Of a stretch of DNA of 31,541 nt, positions 16,285 through 23,195 are shown one piece after another. This DNA comes from Blastococcus sp. CT_GayMR20 (GTDB taxonomy: Bacteria; Actinomycetota; Actinomycetes; Mycobacteriales; Geodermatophilaceae). The translations under genes and the position numbers were made by a program. Every line of letters starts with the position of its first letter. The stretch's first letter is position 1. The stretch is from the NCBI RefSeq assembly GCF_004570345.1, contig NZ_SPQM01000054.1:1-31541 (forward strand). The letters are read 5' to 3'. A model generated the notes under the pieces. That model saw nothing but the letters and a program-made list of their open reading frames with translations, made no database searches and was not told the DNA's origin.

Positions 16285-18476
16285 TGCTCGAGGTCGTCCT
16301 CCTCGTCGCCGTGGCCTGGGCACTGCTGGCGCTGGCCGGCGTAGCGGTCCTCGCGGCGGTACCGCCGACCGCCCGGGCGGCGCTGCTCCCCGCCGCCCCC
16401 CTGGTGGGAGCAGCGTTCCTGGTGGTCGGGCTCCACGCCACCGGCATCGTCCTCCCGGTGCGCTGGGGGCTCGTCGTGCTGGCGGTCGTCGCGGTGGCGC
16501 TCGTCGCCGTGGGGTCGCGGCGCGGGTGTCTCCGTCCTTTCGCGGACCGTGCATCGCTCGGCTGGACGGCGGCCGCGGTGGCCGTCGGCGCGCCGCTGGC
16601 CGGGATCGCCGCGGCGCCGAGTCTGGCCCTGGGCGACGGGCGGGTGGTCAGCCCGGCGGGCAGTCATGACGCGTTCTGGTACGTGTCGGTGAGCCGCTGG
16701 CTGCAGTCGCACAGCATCCTCGACGTCCCGGACATCCCAGCTGCCCCCGCCGCGGCCGCGGACGGCGTCCTGGCCGACGGCCCCACCGTCTCGTCGTTGA
16801 CCGCTCCGCTCAGGGTCGGCCAGGAACTCGTGCAGGCCGCGCTCAACACGGTCACGGGCACGGCGCCGACGGACACGTTCAGTCCCTGGATCGCCGCGTG
16901 GGTGCTGCTCGTTCCGGGTGGTTGCCTGGCGGCTGCCGTCCTCATGGGTCTCAGCCGGTGGGTGGGACTCGCGGCCGGCGTCCTGATCGCCGGCTCGGCC
17001 GTGCTCGTGCAGCAGGTGTACTCGCAGAACGCGGCGTCGGTCCTCGGGATCGCCCTCGTCCTGCCGGTGCTCGGGTGCGTGGTCGCAGCGCTCGATCGCC
17101 GGCCCCCTGTCCCCCTGCTCCTCGCGGCGCTGATGCTCTCCGGTGTAGTCGGCACGTACACGGAGTACGCGCCGTTCCTCGCACCCGCTCTGGCCGGTGC
17201 CGTGCTGCTGCGGAGGCAGGGGCTCGGTCGCACGGTCGCCCGTGCCGCAGCCCTCCTGGGACTGGCGATCGCGATCGCACCCCTGGTGTGGTGGCGCGCG
17301 CTGGGGACGATCCTGGGCGTCCGTGGGGGAGCGGCGGATGCCTGGCCCTCCCCGTTCCTGGCCCGCCCGCAGATCGTCATCAACCGGCTCGTCGGCGCCG
17401 GCCCCCTCTCCGGCGGGTTCGACCTGAGCCTGATAGCCCTGGCCTTGGGCGCGCTCGTGTTCGTCGGGATGGTGCTCGCTGTCGTCCTCGGCCCCCAGCG
17501 GGGGATGTGGCTGGGCCTGCTGGCCGTGGGACTGGCCTTCCTCGCCTACCTGTCGGTCCAGCGGCTGGGCTACACCCACCGCCGGGCGGTCGAGATCGCC
17601 GTGCCCCTGGCCCTGTTCATGTGTGCCGCCGGGTGGGCGGCCCTCGTCGACCGGCTGCGCGGCCGACACCCCGCGAGCGCCGACCGGCCCGTGGGACGCC
17701 TCGCCCCGGCCCTCCCGATGGCGGTCACGGCCGCACTCCTCGCCTGCCTCGTGGTCTGGACAGGGGTCAACGTCCGCTCGTCCCTCGCGTCGGACGACGA
17801 CGTGGACCTGGCCGGACGGCACGTCGACGAGGCCTACGCCGAGGCGCAGGGCTGGGTCGAGGAGATCGGGGACGACGGCGAGGCCGTCTCGGTGCTCGTG
17901 CCGGACTTCTTCGAGCAGCACTGGATCGCCATGGCGCTGGCCGACGAGAAGGCGGTCGAGTACCCCGCCGTGCGCGCCGACTACTTCCGCACGGAGTCGT
18001 TCTGGTCGGGCGGCGCGGACCGCTTCTGGCTGGTCGGCGACGGGGTCCAGGTCGACGCGGACGAGGGCGTGGTCGTGGAGACCAACGCCCGGTTCCGGCT
18101 GCTGGACCTGGAGCAAGGGGAGGCCGTCGTCGCAGCGCCCTACCGGTTGGGCAGCTGGTACCCGCTCGTGCTGCCCGACAGCGACACCGCCACGATCGCC
18201 GACGGGGCCGGGATCCTCGTCCTGCGGAGCCCAGGCGGCGACGGCGACGTGAGCCTCGCCGTGCGAGCCGGACCCGACACCCCCCTCCTCGTGCGGCTGG
18301 AGCCCGAGACGGCTCCCACCGAGCTGGAGCCGGTCCAGGTGACCGGGGCGACGGATGTCCAGGTCACCCTGCCCGCGGGCGACTCGCCGGTGATCCTCGA
18401 CGTCGACACCGCACTCCCCGGCGGCGGGACGGCGCCGATGTCCATCGAGCTGGAGGGAATCCATCGTGAGCGCTGA
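16284..18476 (+). CDS. Large multi-pass membrane protein, candidate GT-C glycosyltransferase
   Basis: A 730-residue membrane protein I cannot assign to a named family. The first two thirds hold about eleven to twelve hydrophobic segments; the last 240 residues (from about 500) are soluble and probably extracytoplasmic, rich in Asp, Glu and Val and ending in a beta-rich part. The first large loop contains SHDAFWYVSVSRWLQSH, with Asp129 placed like the catalytic acid of GT-C enzymes that use polyprenyl-phosphate sugars; that role is inference. It begins on the last base of the flippase stop (TGATG) and overlaps the following GT4 gene by 11 bases, so the three are one operon. Alternatives are a polymerase or an O-antigen ligase-like protein. 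An earlier in-frame start inside the flippase gene is rejected. Confidence 0.75.
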   Translation: MLEVVLLVAVAWALLALAGVAVLAAVPPTARAALLPAAPLVGAAFLVVGLHATGIVLPVRWGLVVLAVVAVALVAVGSRRGCLRPFADRASLGWTAAAVAVGAPLAGIAAAPSLALGDGRVVSPAGSHDAFWYVSVSRWLQSHSILDVPDIPAAPAAAADGVLADGPTVSSLTAPLRVGQELVQAALNTVTGTAPTDTFSPWIAAWVLLVPGGCLAAAVLMGLSRWVGLAAGVLIAGSAVLVQQVYSQNAASVLGIALVLPVLGCVVAALDRRPPVPLLLAALMLSGVVGTYTEYAPFLAPALAGAVLLRRQGLGRTVARAAALLGLAIAIAPLVWWRALGTILGVRGGAADAWPSPFLARPQIVINRLVGAGPLSGGFDLSLIALALGALVFVGMVLAVVLGPQRGMWLGLLAVGLAFLAYLSVQRLGYTHRRAVEIAVPLALFMCAAGWAALVDRLRGRHPASADRPVGRLAPALPMAVTAALLACLVVWTGVNVRSSLASDDDVDLAGRHVDEAYAEAQGWVEEIGDDGEAVSVLVPDFFEQHWIAMALADEKAVEYPAVRADYFRTESFWSGGADRFWLVGDGVQVDADEGVVVETNARFRLLDLEQGEAVVAAPYRLGSWYPLVLPDSDTATIADGAGILVLRSPGGDGDVSLAVRAGPDTPLLVRLEPETAPTELEPVQVTGATDVQVTLPAGDSPVILDVDTALPGGGTAPMSIELEGIHRER

Positions 18477-19590
18477 CCGGGAGTACGACGTGGTCATGGC
18501 GCTGAGCTACTACGCCCCCTACGTCAGCGGACTCACCGAGGCGGCCCGGGTCGTCGCCGAGGGACTGGCCTCCCGGGGGCAGCGGGTGCTTGTGGTGACG
18601 ACCCGTCACGACGCCTCTCTGCCGGCCGAGGAGGTCCTCAACGGGGTGGCGGTCCGGCGCACGCGCGTCGTCGCGCGCCTCGGGAAGGGTGTCATCAGCC
18701 CCTCGTTCCCGTTCGTCGTGGCGCGAGAGGCCCGACGCGCGGCGGTGCTGAACCTGCACCTCCCGCTGCTCGAGGCCGGGCCGATCACCCTGCTCGCCCG
18801 ACGGACGCCGGTGGTGTTGACCTACCAGTGCGACGTCGCCATGGGTGCGGGACTGGTCGATCGGCTGCAACAGGCAGTCATGGATCGCAGTGTCGCGCTG
18901 GCCATGAGGCGCAGTGCCGTCGTCTGTCCCTCCAGCGACGATTACGCCGAGCACTCGCGCCTCGCCGTCGAGATGGCGGGCAAGGCGCGGGCGATCGCGC
19001 CACCGTGCCTCGATCGCTCGGGTGGACGGCCGACGTTCCGCGACGGGCCCGGTCTGCACGTGGGATTCGTCGGGCGGATCGTCGAGGAGAAGGGGCTGGA
19101 GTACCTGGTGGAGGGCTTCCGCCGCCTGGACGACCCGGATGCCCGGCTGCTGGTCGCCGGCGACTATGCCAAGGTGGCCGGCGGGAGCGTCGTCGAGAGG
19201 GTGCGCCGTGCCGCGGGCGAGGACTCGCGGGTCCGGTTGCTGGGGTTCCTCCCTGACGCGTCCCTGCCCGACCTCTACGCGTCGCTGGACGTGTTCGCCC
19301 TGCCGTCGGTGAACTCCTTCGAGGCGTTCGGGATCGTCCAGGTCGAGGCCATGCTCACCGGCGTCCCCTCCCTGGCCAGCGATCTGCCGGGCGTACGGAT
19401 GCCGGTCCGGCACACAGGTTTCGGCACGATCGTCGCACCGCGGGACCCCGAAGCCGTCCACCGCGGTCTCGTCGAGCTCCAGCGGGCCCAGCCTGACCGG
19501 GCTGCCGGCGCAGCGCGGACCCGCGCGATCTACGGTCCAGGACTCTCGATCGACCAGTACGCCGAGTTGTTCGCCACCGTCGGCAAGTGA
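18466..19590 (+). CDS. GT4 family glycosyltransferase
   Basis: A 374-residue retaining GT-B enzyme of family GT4. The N-terminal half has the acceptor-side opening MALSYYAPYVSGLTEAA and the HLPLLEAGP segment. The C-terminal half starts with GFVGRIVEEKGLEYLVEG (about 201-218) and has the donor-binding SFEAFGIVQVEAML motif near 285-298 (E-x7-E). GTG at 18466 follows GGAGGG at the usual distance, although it lies inside the previous gene. No membrane segment, so it acts at the cytoplasmic face. The next gene is more than 190 bases away and has its own start signals. The donor sugar cannot be told; the gmd genes to the right suggest a GDP-sugar may be in play. Confidence 0.88.
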   Translation: MSADREYDVVMALSYYAPYVSGLTEAARVVAEGLASRGQRVLVVTTRHDASLPAEEVLNGVAVRRTRVVARLGKGVISPSFPFVVAREARRAAVLNLHLPLLEAGPITLLARRTPVVLTYQCDVAMGAGLVDRLQQAVMDRSVALAMRRSAVVCPSSDDYAEHSRLAVEMAGKARAIAPPCLDRSGGRPTFRDGPGLHVGFVGRIVEEKGLEYLVEGFRRLDDPDARLLVAGDYAKVAGGSVVERVRRAAGEDSRVRLLGFLPDASLPDLYASLDVFALPSVNSFEAFGIVQVEAMLTGVPSLASDLPGVRMPVRHTGFGTIVAPRDPEAVHRGLVELQRAQPDRAAGAARTRAIYGPGLSIDQYAELFATVGK

Positions 19591-19594
19591 GAGC

Positions 19595-19612
19595 CGCCGG
19601 TCCGGTCCGGCG
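19595..19612 (+). terminator. Short hairpin after the flippase-GT4 operon
   Basis: CGCCGG-TCCGGT-CCGGCG is a 6-bp stem with a 6-base loop, 5 bases after the GT4 stop codon. Weak on its own; position is the main support. Confidence 0.35.
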
Positions 19613-19644
19613 TGGTTCCACCGTTTCGTGGGGCTCGTGAGGTC

Positions 19645-19654
19645 TGATGTACTC
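19645..19654 (+). promoter_or_regulatory. TGATGTAYTC element upstream of SpoIID/LytB
   Basis: TGATGTACTC, 129 bases before the SpoIID ATG. It matches 9 of 10 bases of the element upstream of the amidase (8856-8865). Spacing to the start differs between the two genes, so a shared promoter is uncertain. Confidence 0.22.
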
Positions 19655-19707
19655 GACGCGGGGCGGTCGGATGCGCTGAGTGACGCCGCGCCGCGCCGAT
19701 GTCCGCA

Positions 19708-19738
19708 CGCACCCACGGGACTGCAGCACGTGGGTGCG
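19708..19738. terminator. Perfect 10-bp hairpin in the SpoIID leader
   Basis: CGCACCCACG (19708-19717) and CGTGGGTGCG (19729-19738) form a perfect stem around an 11-base loop. It lies between the GT4 operon and the SpoIID gene, 45 bases before the ATG. It could end read-through from the left, or act in the leader of SpoIID if the promoter lies upstream. Confidence 0.45.
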
Positions 19739-19783
19739 CATACGACCGGCCTCCCGGGGGCCGGCAGACGGTAGGTGTTCGGC

Positions 19784-21637
19784 ATGCGCGCCCTCACGAC
19801 GGCCCTCTTCGACTTCGTCCGGCGCCCTGCGGCGCTCATCGCCGCGCCGCTCGTCGCTGTGCTCGCCGGCACCGGTGTCTGGCTGGCCAACCCGCCGTCC
19901 GCGGGCGCCGACGCCACCGACATCACCTTCAACGGTCGGGGCTTCGGACACGGTCGCGGCCTGAGTCAGTGGGGGGCGTACGGCTACGCCGTCGACCACA
20001 GCTGGTCCTACCAGAGCATCCTCGATCGCTACTACGGCGGCACGACGCTGGCCGGGGACGCCGGCAACCCCGCCGTCTCCGTCGAGCTCCTGGGCCAGAA
20101 GGGCAAGGAGACCGTCCTCACCGGCAGCGGTCTGACGCTGAACGGCTATGGGATCGGCGCGCCCGCGATGCTCGTCCGTGGCATCGCCCGGAACACCTTC
20201 GAGGTGTACGTCGCCTCCACGTGCGCCGGTCCGTGGGCGCCCTGGGGAGGGCCCAACGGCGTCCGCGTGGAGGGCCAGGCCTCGGTCACCGGTGGCATCT
20301 CGCTGTGCGACGGGGGCCAGGTCAAGCCCTACCGCGGCAACATGGTCATCCTCGACGGCGGTCCTGCGAACCTCGGTCTTCCGGGCTTTCAGACGACGGT
20401 GAACGTCGTGACCGTCGACGAATATCTCTACGGCGTCGTGCCGCGCGAGTCGCCGGCCAGCTGGGGCTCCGCGGGCGGTGGGAAAGGCATGCATGCGCTC
20501 AGGGCCCAGGCGGTGGCCGCGCGCAGCTACGCCTTGAGCTCGCAGTGGACCGCATACGCCAAGACGTGCGACACCACGTCGTGCCAGGTGTACGGCGGTA
20601 GCGCATCGGAGGACAGCCGGACCACCACTGCGGTGGCCGAGACCTCCGGGCAGGTGCGGCGACGGTCCAATGGCACCATCGCGCGGACCGAGTTCAGCGC
20701 CTCCACCGGTGGGTGGACAGCAGGGGGCGAGTTCCCGGCCGTCGAGGACGCCGGTGACCTGACCGGCGCCAATCCCAACCGGTCGTGGTCGGCGTCGTTC
20801 TCGCGTGCAGACGTGGCCGCACGGCTGGGGATCCCACAGATCCTCAATGCCCGTGTCACCGTGCGGAACGGGCTCGGCGCCGAAGGTGGTCGTGTGGTGC
20901 AGATCGTCTTCGACACGACGGGCGGCGCGCGCCCGTTCACAGGGAACCACGTCCGGTCGGTGCTCGGACTGAAGAGTGACTGGTTCACGCCCACGACGGC
21001 GTCGACCGCAGGGGCGCGCTCGTTCTCCCGCGGCCTCTACGCCGACATCCTGGGCCGGGAGGGCGAACCCCAGGGCGTGGACAACTGGACGGGCTTCATC
21101 GCCACGGGCGGGGACCGCTACGCGGCGGCCCGGGCGTTCGCAGGGTCCGGGGAGCGATTCACTCGCTGGGTAGGAGAGGCCTACACCGCGGCGCTGCACC
21201 GGCCCGCCGAGCCGGACGGCATGAACAACTGGGTGGGCTTCATGCTGCGTGGCGGAACCCTGAACGAGCTCAACGGAGCCATCTACGGGTCCACGGAATC
21301 GCTGTACGCGCTGGGCGGCGGCGACGTGAACGCTTGGGTCAACGGCGTGTACCAGAGCCTGCTCGGCCGGCCCGCGGCACCGATCGAGCAGGCGATGTGG
21401 GCGAGTGCCGCCGGCCGGTACGGGCGGACCTCCGTGGCGATGTCGATCTCGCAGTCGGCGGAGGCACGCGACCGCCGACTGGCGGGCTACTACCTCGCAC
21501 TCCTGGGCAGGCCCATGGACTCCAGCGGGCAGGGGGCGTTCTCCCCGTACCTCGCCGGACGTGGCGACGTCGACGTGGTCGCATCCATCGCCGCGAGCGC
21601 GGAGTACCGGGCGCGGGTCGAGGCGCGTTTCCCCTGA
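19784..21637 (+). CDS. Secreted SpoIID/LytB domain protein with four C-terminal DUF4214-like units
   Basis: A 617-residue exported protein. SpoIID of Bacillus is a lytic transglycosylase acting on denuded glycan strands; LytB relatives stimulate amidases. Order: signal/anchor segment (about 14-43), the motif GRGFGHGRGLSQWGAYGYA at 51-69, a beta-rich part, then the SpoIID core with EYLYGVVPRESP (213-224; Glu222 is the likely acid) and ALRAQAVAARSYAL (238-251). From 414 to the end are four DUF4214-like units starting at 414, 462, 518 and 564, ending A-R-F-P. In Bacillus SpoIID the GHG-x-G-x-S-Q motif lies after the core; here it comes first. ATG at 19784 is preferred (AGGTG upstream); a GTG at 19775 would add three residues. 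It ends 19 bases from the convergent GT gene. Confidence 0.9.
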   Translation: MRALTTALFDFVRRPAALIAAPLVAVLAGTGVWLANPPSAGADATDITFNGRGFGHGRGLSQWGAYGYAVDHSWSYQSILDRYYGGTTLAGDAGNPAVSVELLGQKGKETVLTGSGLTLNGYGIGAPAMLVRGIARNTFEVYVASTCAGPWAPWGGPNGVRVEGQASVTGGISLCDGGQVKPYRGNMVILDGGPANLGLPGFQTTVNVVTVDEYLYGVVPRESPASWGSAGGGKGMHALRAQAVAARSYALSSQWTAYAKTCDTTSCQVYGGSASEDSRTTTAVAETSGQVRRRSNGTIARTEFSASTGGWTAGGEFPAVEDAGDLTGANPNRSWSASFSRADVAARLGIPQILNARVTVRNGLGAEGGRVVQIVFDTTGGARPFTGNHVRSVLGLKSDWFTPTTASTAGARSFSRGLYADILGREGEPQGVDNWTGFIATGGDRYAAARAFAGSGERFTRWVGEAYTAALHRPAEPDGMNNWVGFMLRGGTLNELNGAIYGSTESLYALGGGDVNAWVNGVYQSLLGRPAAPIEQAMWASAAGRYGRTSVAMSISQSAEARDRRLAGYYLALLGRPMDSSGQGAFSPYLAGRGDVDVVASIAASAEYRARVEARFP

Positions 21638-21656
21638 GTCGCGGTCGCGGCCGACG

Positions 21657-23195
21657 TCAGGCCGACCGGGTGTGGTCGACGAGTGTCGACCACACCCGGT
21701 TCGCGTAGTCGTCCCACGTGCTCACCGGTCGCGCCTGCGCCGCCGCCGCGAGCCGCGCGTGCACGTCGTCGTCGGTGAGGACCCGGCGCAGGGCGGCGGC
21801 GATGTCGGTGTCCGACCGGGGGTCGGCCAGCAGCGCCCCGCCGTCAGCCGCGATCTCCGCCATCGAGCCGTAGTTCGACGTCACGACGGGAGTCCCGCAG
21901 GCGAGCGCCTCCGCCACCGGCAGGCCGAATCCCTCGTTGATGGAGGGGAAGGCGACGCAGCGGGCGAGGCGGTAGGCCGCCCACAGCATTCCGTCGGTCA
22001 TCGTCGTGACCGCCTCGACCGGACGGTTGCGCGAGCGGGCGGCCGCCAGCGCGTCCTGGAACTGCCAGTCGTTCCATGAGCGCCCGCCGACGAGGACGAG
22101 GTTGAACTCCACCCCGTCGCGCCAGAGGAGTTCGGCGGCGTGCAGCAGCGCGACGTGGTTCTTGCGAGGCTCGTGGGAGCCGACGCACAGGACCATCGGC
22201 AGCTCAGCGACTGTCAGCCGTGCCCGTGCCTCGGCAAGATCGGCCTCGGTGGTCCCGGGTACCTCGGCCGGGAGCATGTCGACCAGAATGTCGGGGCCGA
22301 CCTGGCCCACGGATCCGAGCATGCTCCGCCAGCCGCGGTACTCGATCGCCGCCGCCTCCGAGATGGTCGAGACCCGGTCCAGGTGCCGGATCGCGGCCAG
22401 GTTGTGCGCGAAGGCCTCGCTGACGCCCATGGCGGTCGTCTCGGCAGTCGTGATCGGCACGCAGTCGAAGCCGATGACCCCGGTGCGGCAGCGGGCGTAC
22501 TGGGCCAGGGCCGCGATCCGCTCGTTGCGGTCCCGCTCCGGGGACAGCTCCGGGAGGACGTAGGTCGCCTCCCAGGGCACCAGGACGGTTGCATCGGTGT
22601 CGGCCGGGTCCCCGTCGGAGGACGCGAGGCGCACACCGGTCAGCGCGGTGGTCCGCTCCCGCTCGTCGAGGGGGCGGAGGGCGCGGTGGTCCTCGGTCCA
22701 GCCCACGAGAGTGATGTCGTGATCGCGCGCCCACCGCTTCGCGGTCTCGCGGGCGACGCGCTGGATGCCGGTGGCCAGCGCCGTCCGTGCTGTGTGCTCC
22801 ATGTCGACCAGGACGGCGCCCGTGACCACGCGGACCTCCCTGCGCCGCGCCGGCAGCACCCAGCTCCGCGCGGTCCTCGCCCGGCTCGCGCCGAAAGCGG
22901 GGGCCACGCCGTCGAGCCGGATCGCCCGCACCGCCCGCCGCACCGCGGTCGTGGTGGCGAGCTCGCCCTCGAGCACCGAGAGGGCGAGCCACACCGACGA
23001 AGGGTCCGCGTCGGACAGCAGCTGCTCGAAGCTCGCCACGAGCTCGCCCCGGACGGACGGCGCGGGCGCGCCCGTCAGCGTCGAGACCACCAGTCCCAGG
23101 CGGGACAGCAGGGAATCGCGCTCGCCGGGCGGCGCGGCGGCGATGCGTCCTGGAAGGGTGAGTGCATGTCCCAACGGAGCGGTCCTGCGGCTCAT
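21657..23195 (-). CDS. GT4 family glycosyltransferase with conserved N-terminal extension (paralogue B)
   Basis: A 512-residue GT4-type enzyme, much longer than the usual 370-400. Residues 1-120 are a helical extension of unknown role. The GT part opens with LATGIQRVARET (142-151 for the TGIQRV core), has the donor-domain start GSHEPRKN at 339-346 and the GT4 donor motif EGFGLPVAEAL from 421. It is a clear paralogue of the gene just upstream: TGIQRV is at the same residue number in both, and SHEPRKN/SFEPRKN, EF-x-L and TWDDYA near the end agree. ATG at 23195 overlaps the upstream stop (ATGA). The last codons lie inside a perfect 16-bp inverted repeat. Cytoplasmic; donor and acceptor unknown. 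Confidence 0.88.
   Translation of the reverse strand: MSRRTAPLGHALTLPGRIAAAPPGERDSLLSRLGLVVSTLTGAPAPSVRGELVASFEQLLSDADPSSVWLALSVLEGELATTTAVRRAVRAIRLDGVAPAFGASRARTARSWVLPARRREVRVVTGAVLVDMEHTARTALATGIQRVARETAKRWARDHDITLVGWTEDHRALRPLDERERTTALTGVRLASSDGDPADTDATVLVPWEATYVLPELSPERDRNERIAALAQYARCRTGVIGFDCVPITTAETTAMGVSEAFAHNLAAIRHLDRVSTISEAAAIEYRGWRSMLGSVGQVGPDILVDMLPAEVPGTTEADLAEARARLTVAELPMVLCVGSHEPRKNHVALLHAAELLWRDGVEFNLVLVGGRSWNDWQFQDALAAARSRNRPVEAVTTMTDGMLWAAYRLARCVAFPSINEGFGLPVAEALACGTPVVTSNYGSMAEIAADGGALLADPRSDTDIAAALRRVLTDDDVHARLAAAAQARPVSTWDDYANRVWSTLVDHTRSA
21665..21700. terminator. Perfect 16-bp inverted repeat embedded in the 3' end of a GT gene
   Basis: ACCGGGTGTGGTCGAC (21665-21680), loop GAGT, and its exact reverse complement (21685-21700). 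It lies 27 bases after the SpoIID stop codon and inside the last 15 codons of the convergent GT gene. It probably ends SpoIID transcription while coding for the WSTLVDHTR tail on the other strand. Confidence 0.7.

Noticed and set aside
15972..18497. A minus-strand open frame of 841 codons antisense to the membrane protein and flippase genes
   Set aside because: Its product is dominated by Arg, Gly, Asp, Glu, Gln and His with no recognisable domain, which is the usual antisense shadow in high-GC DNA. The plus-strand genes have membrane spans, motifs and coupled starts.
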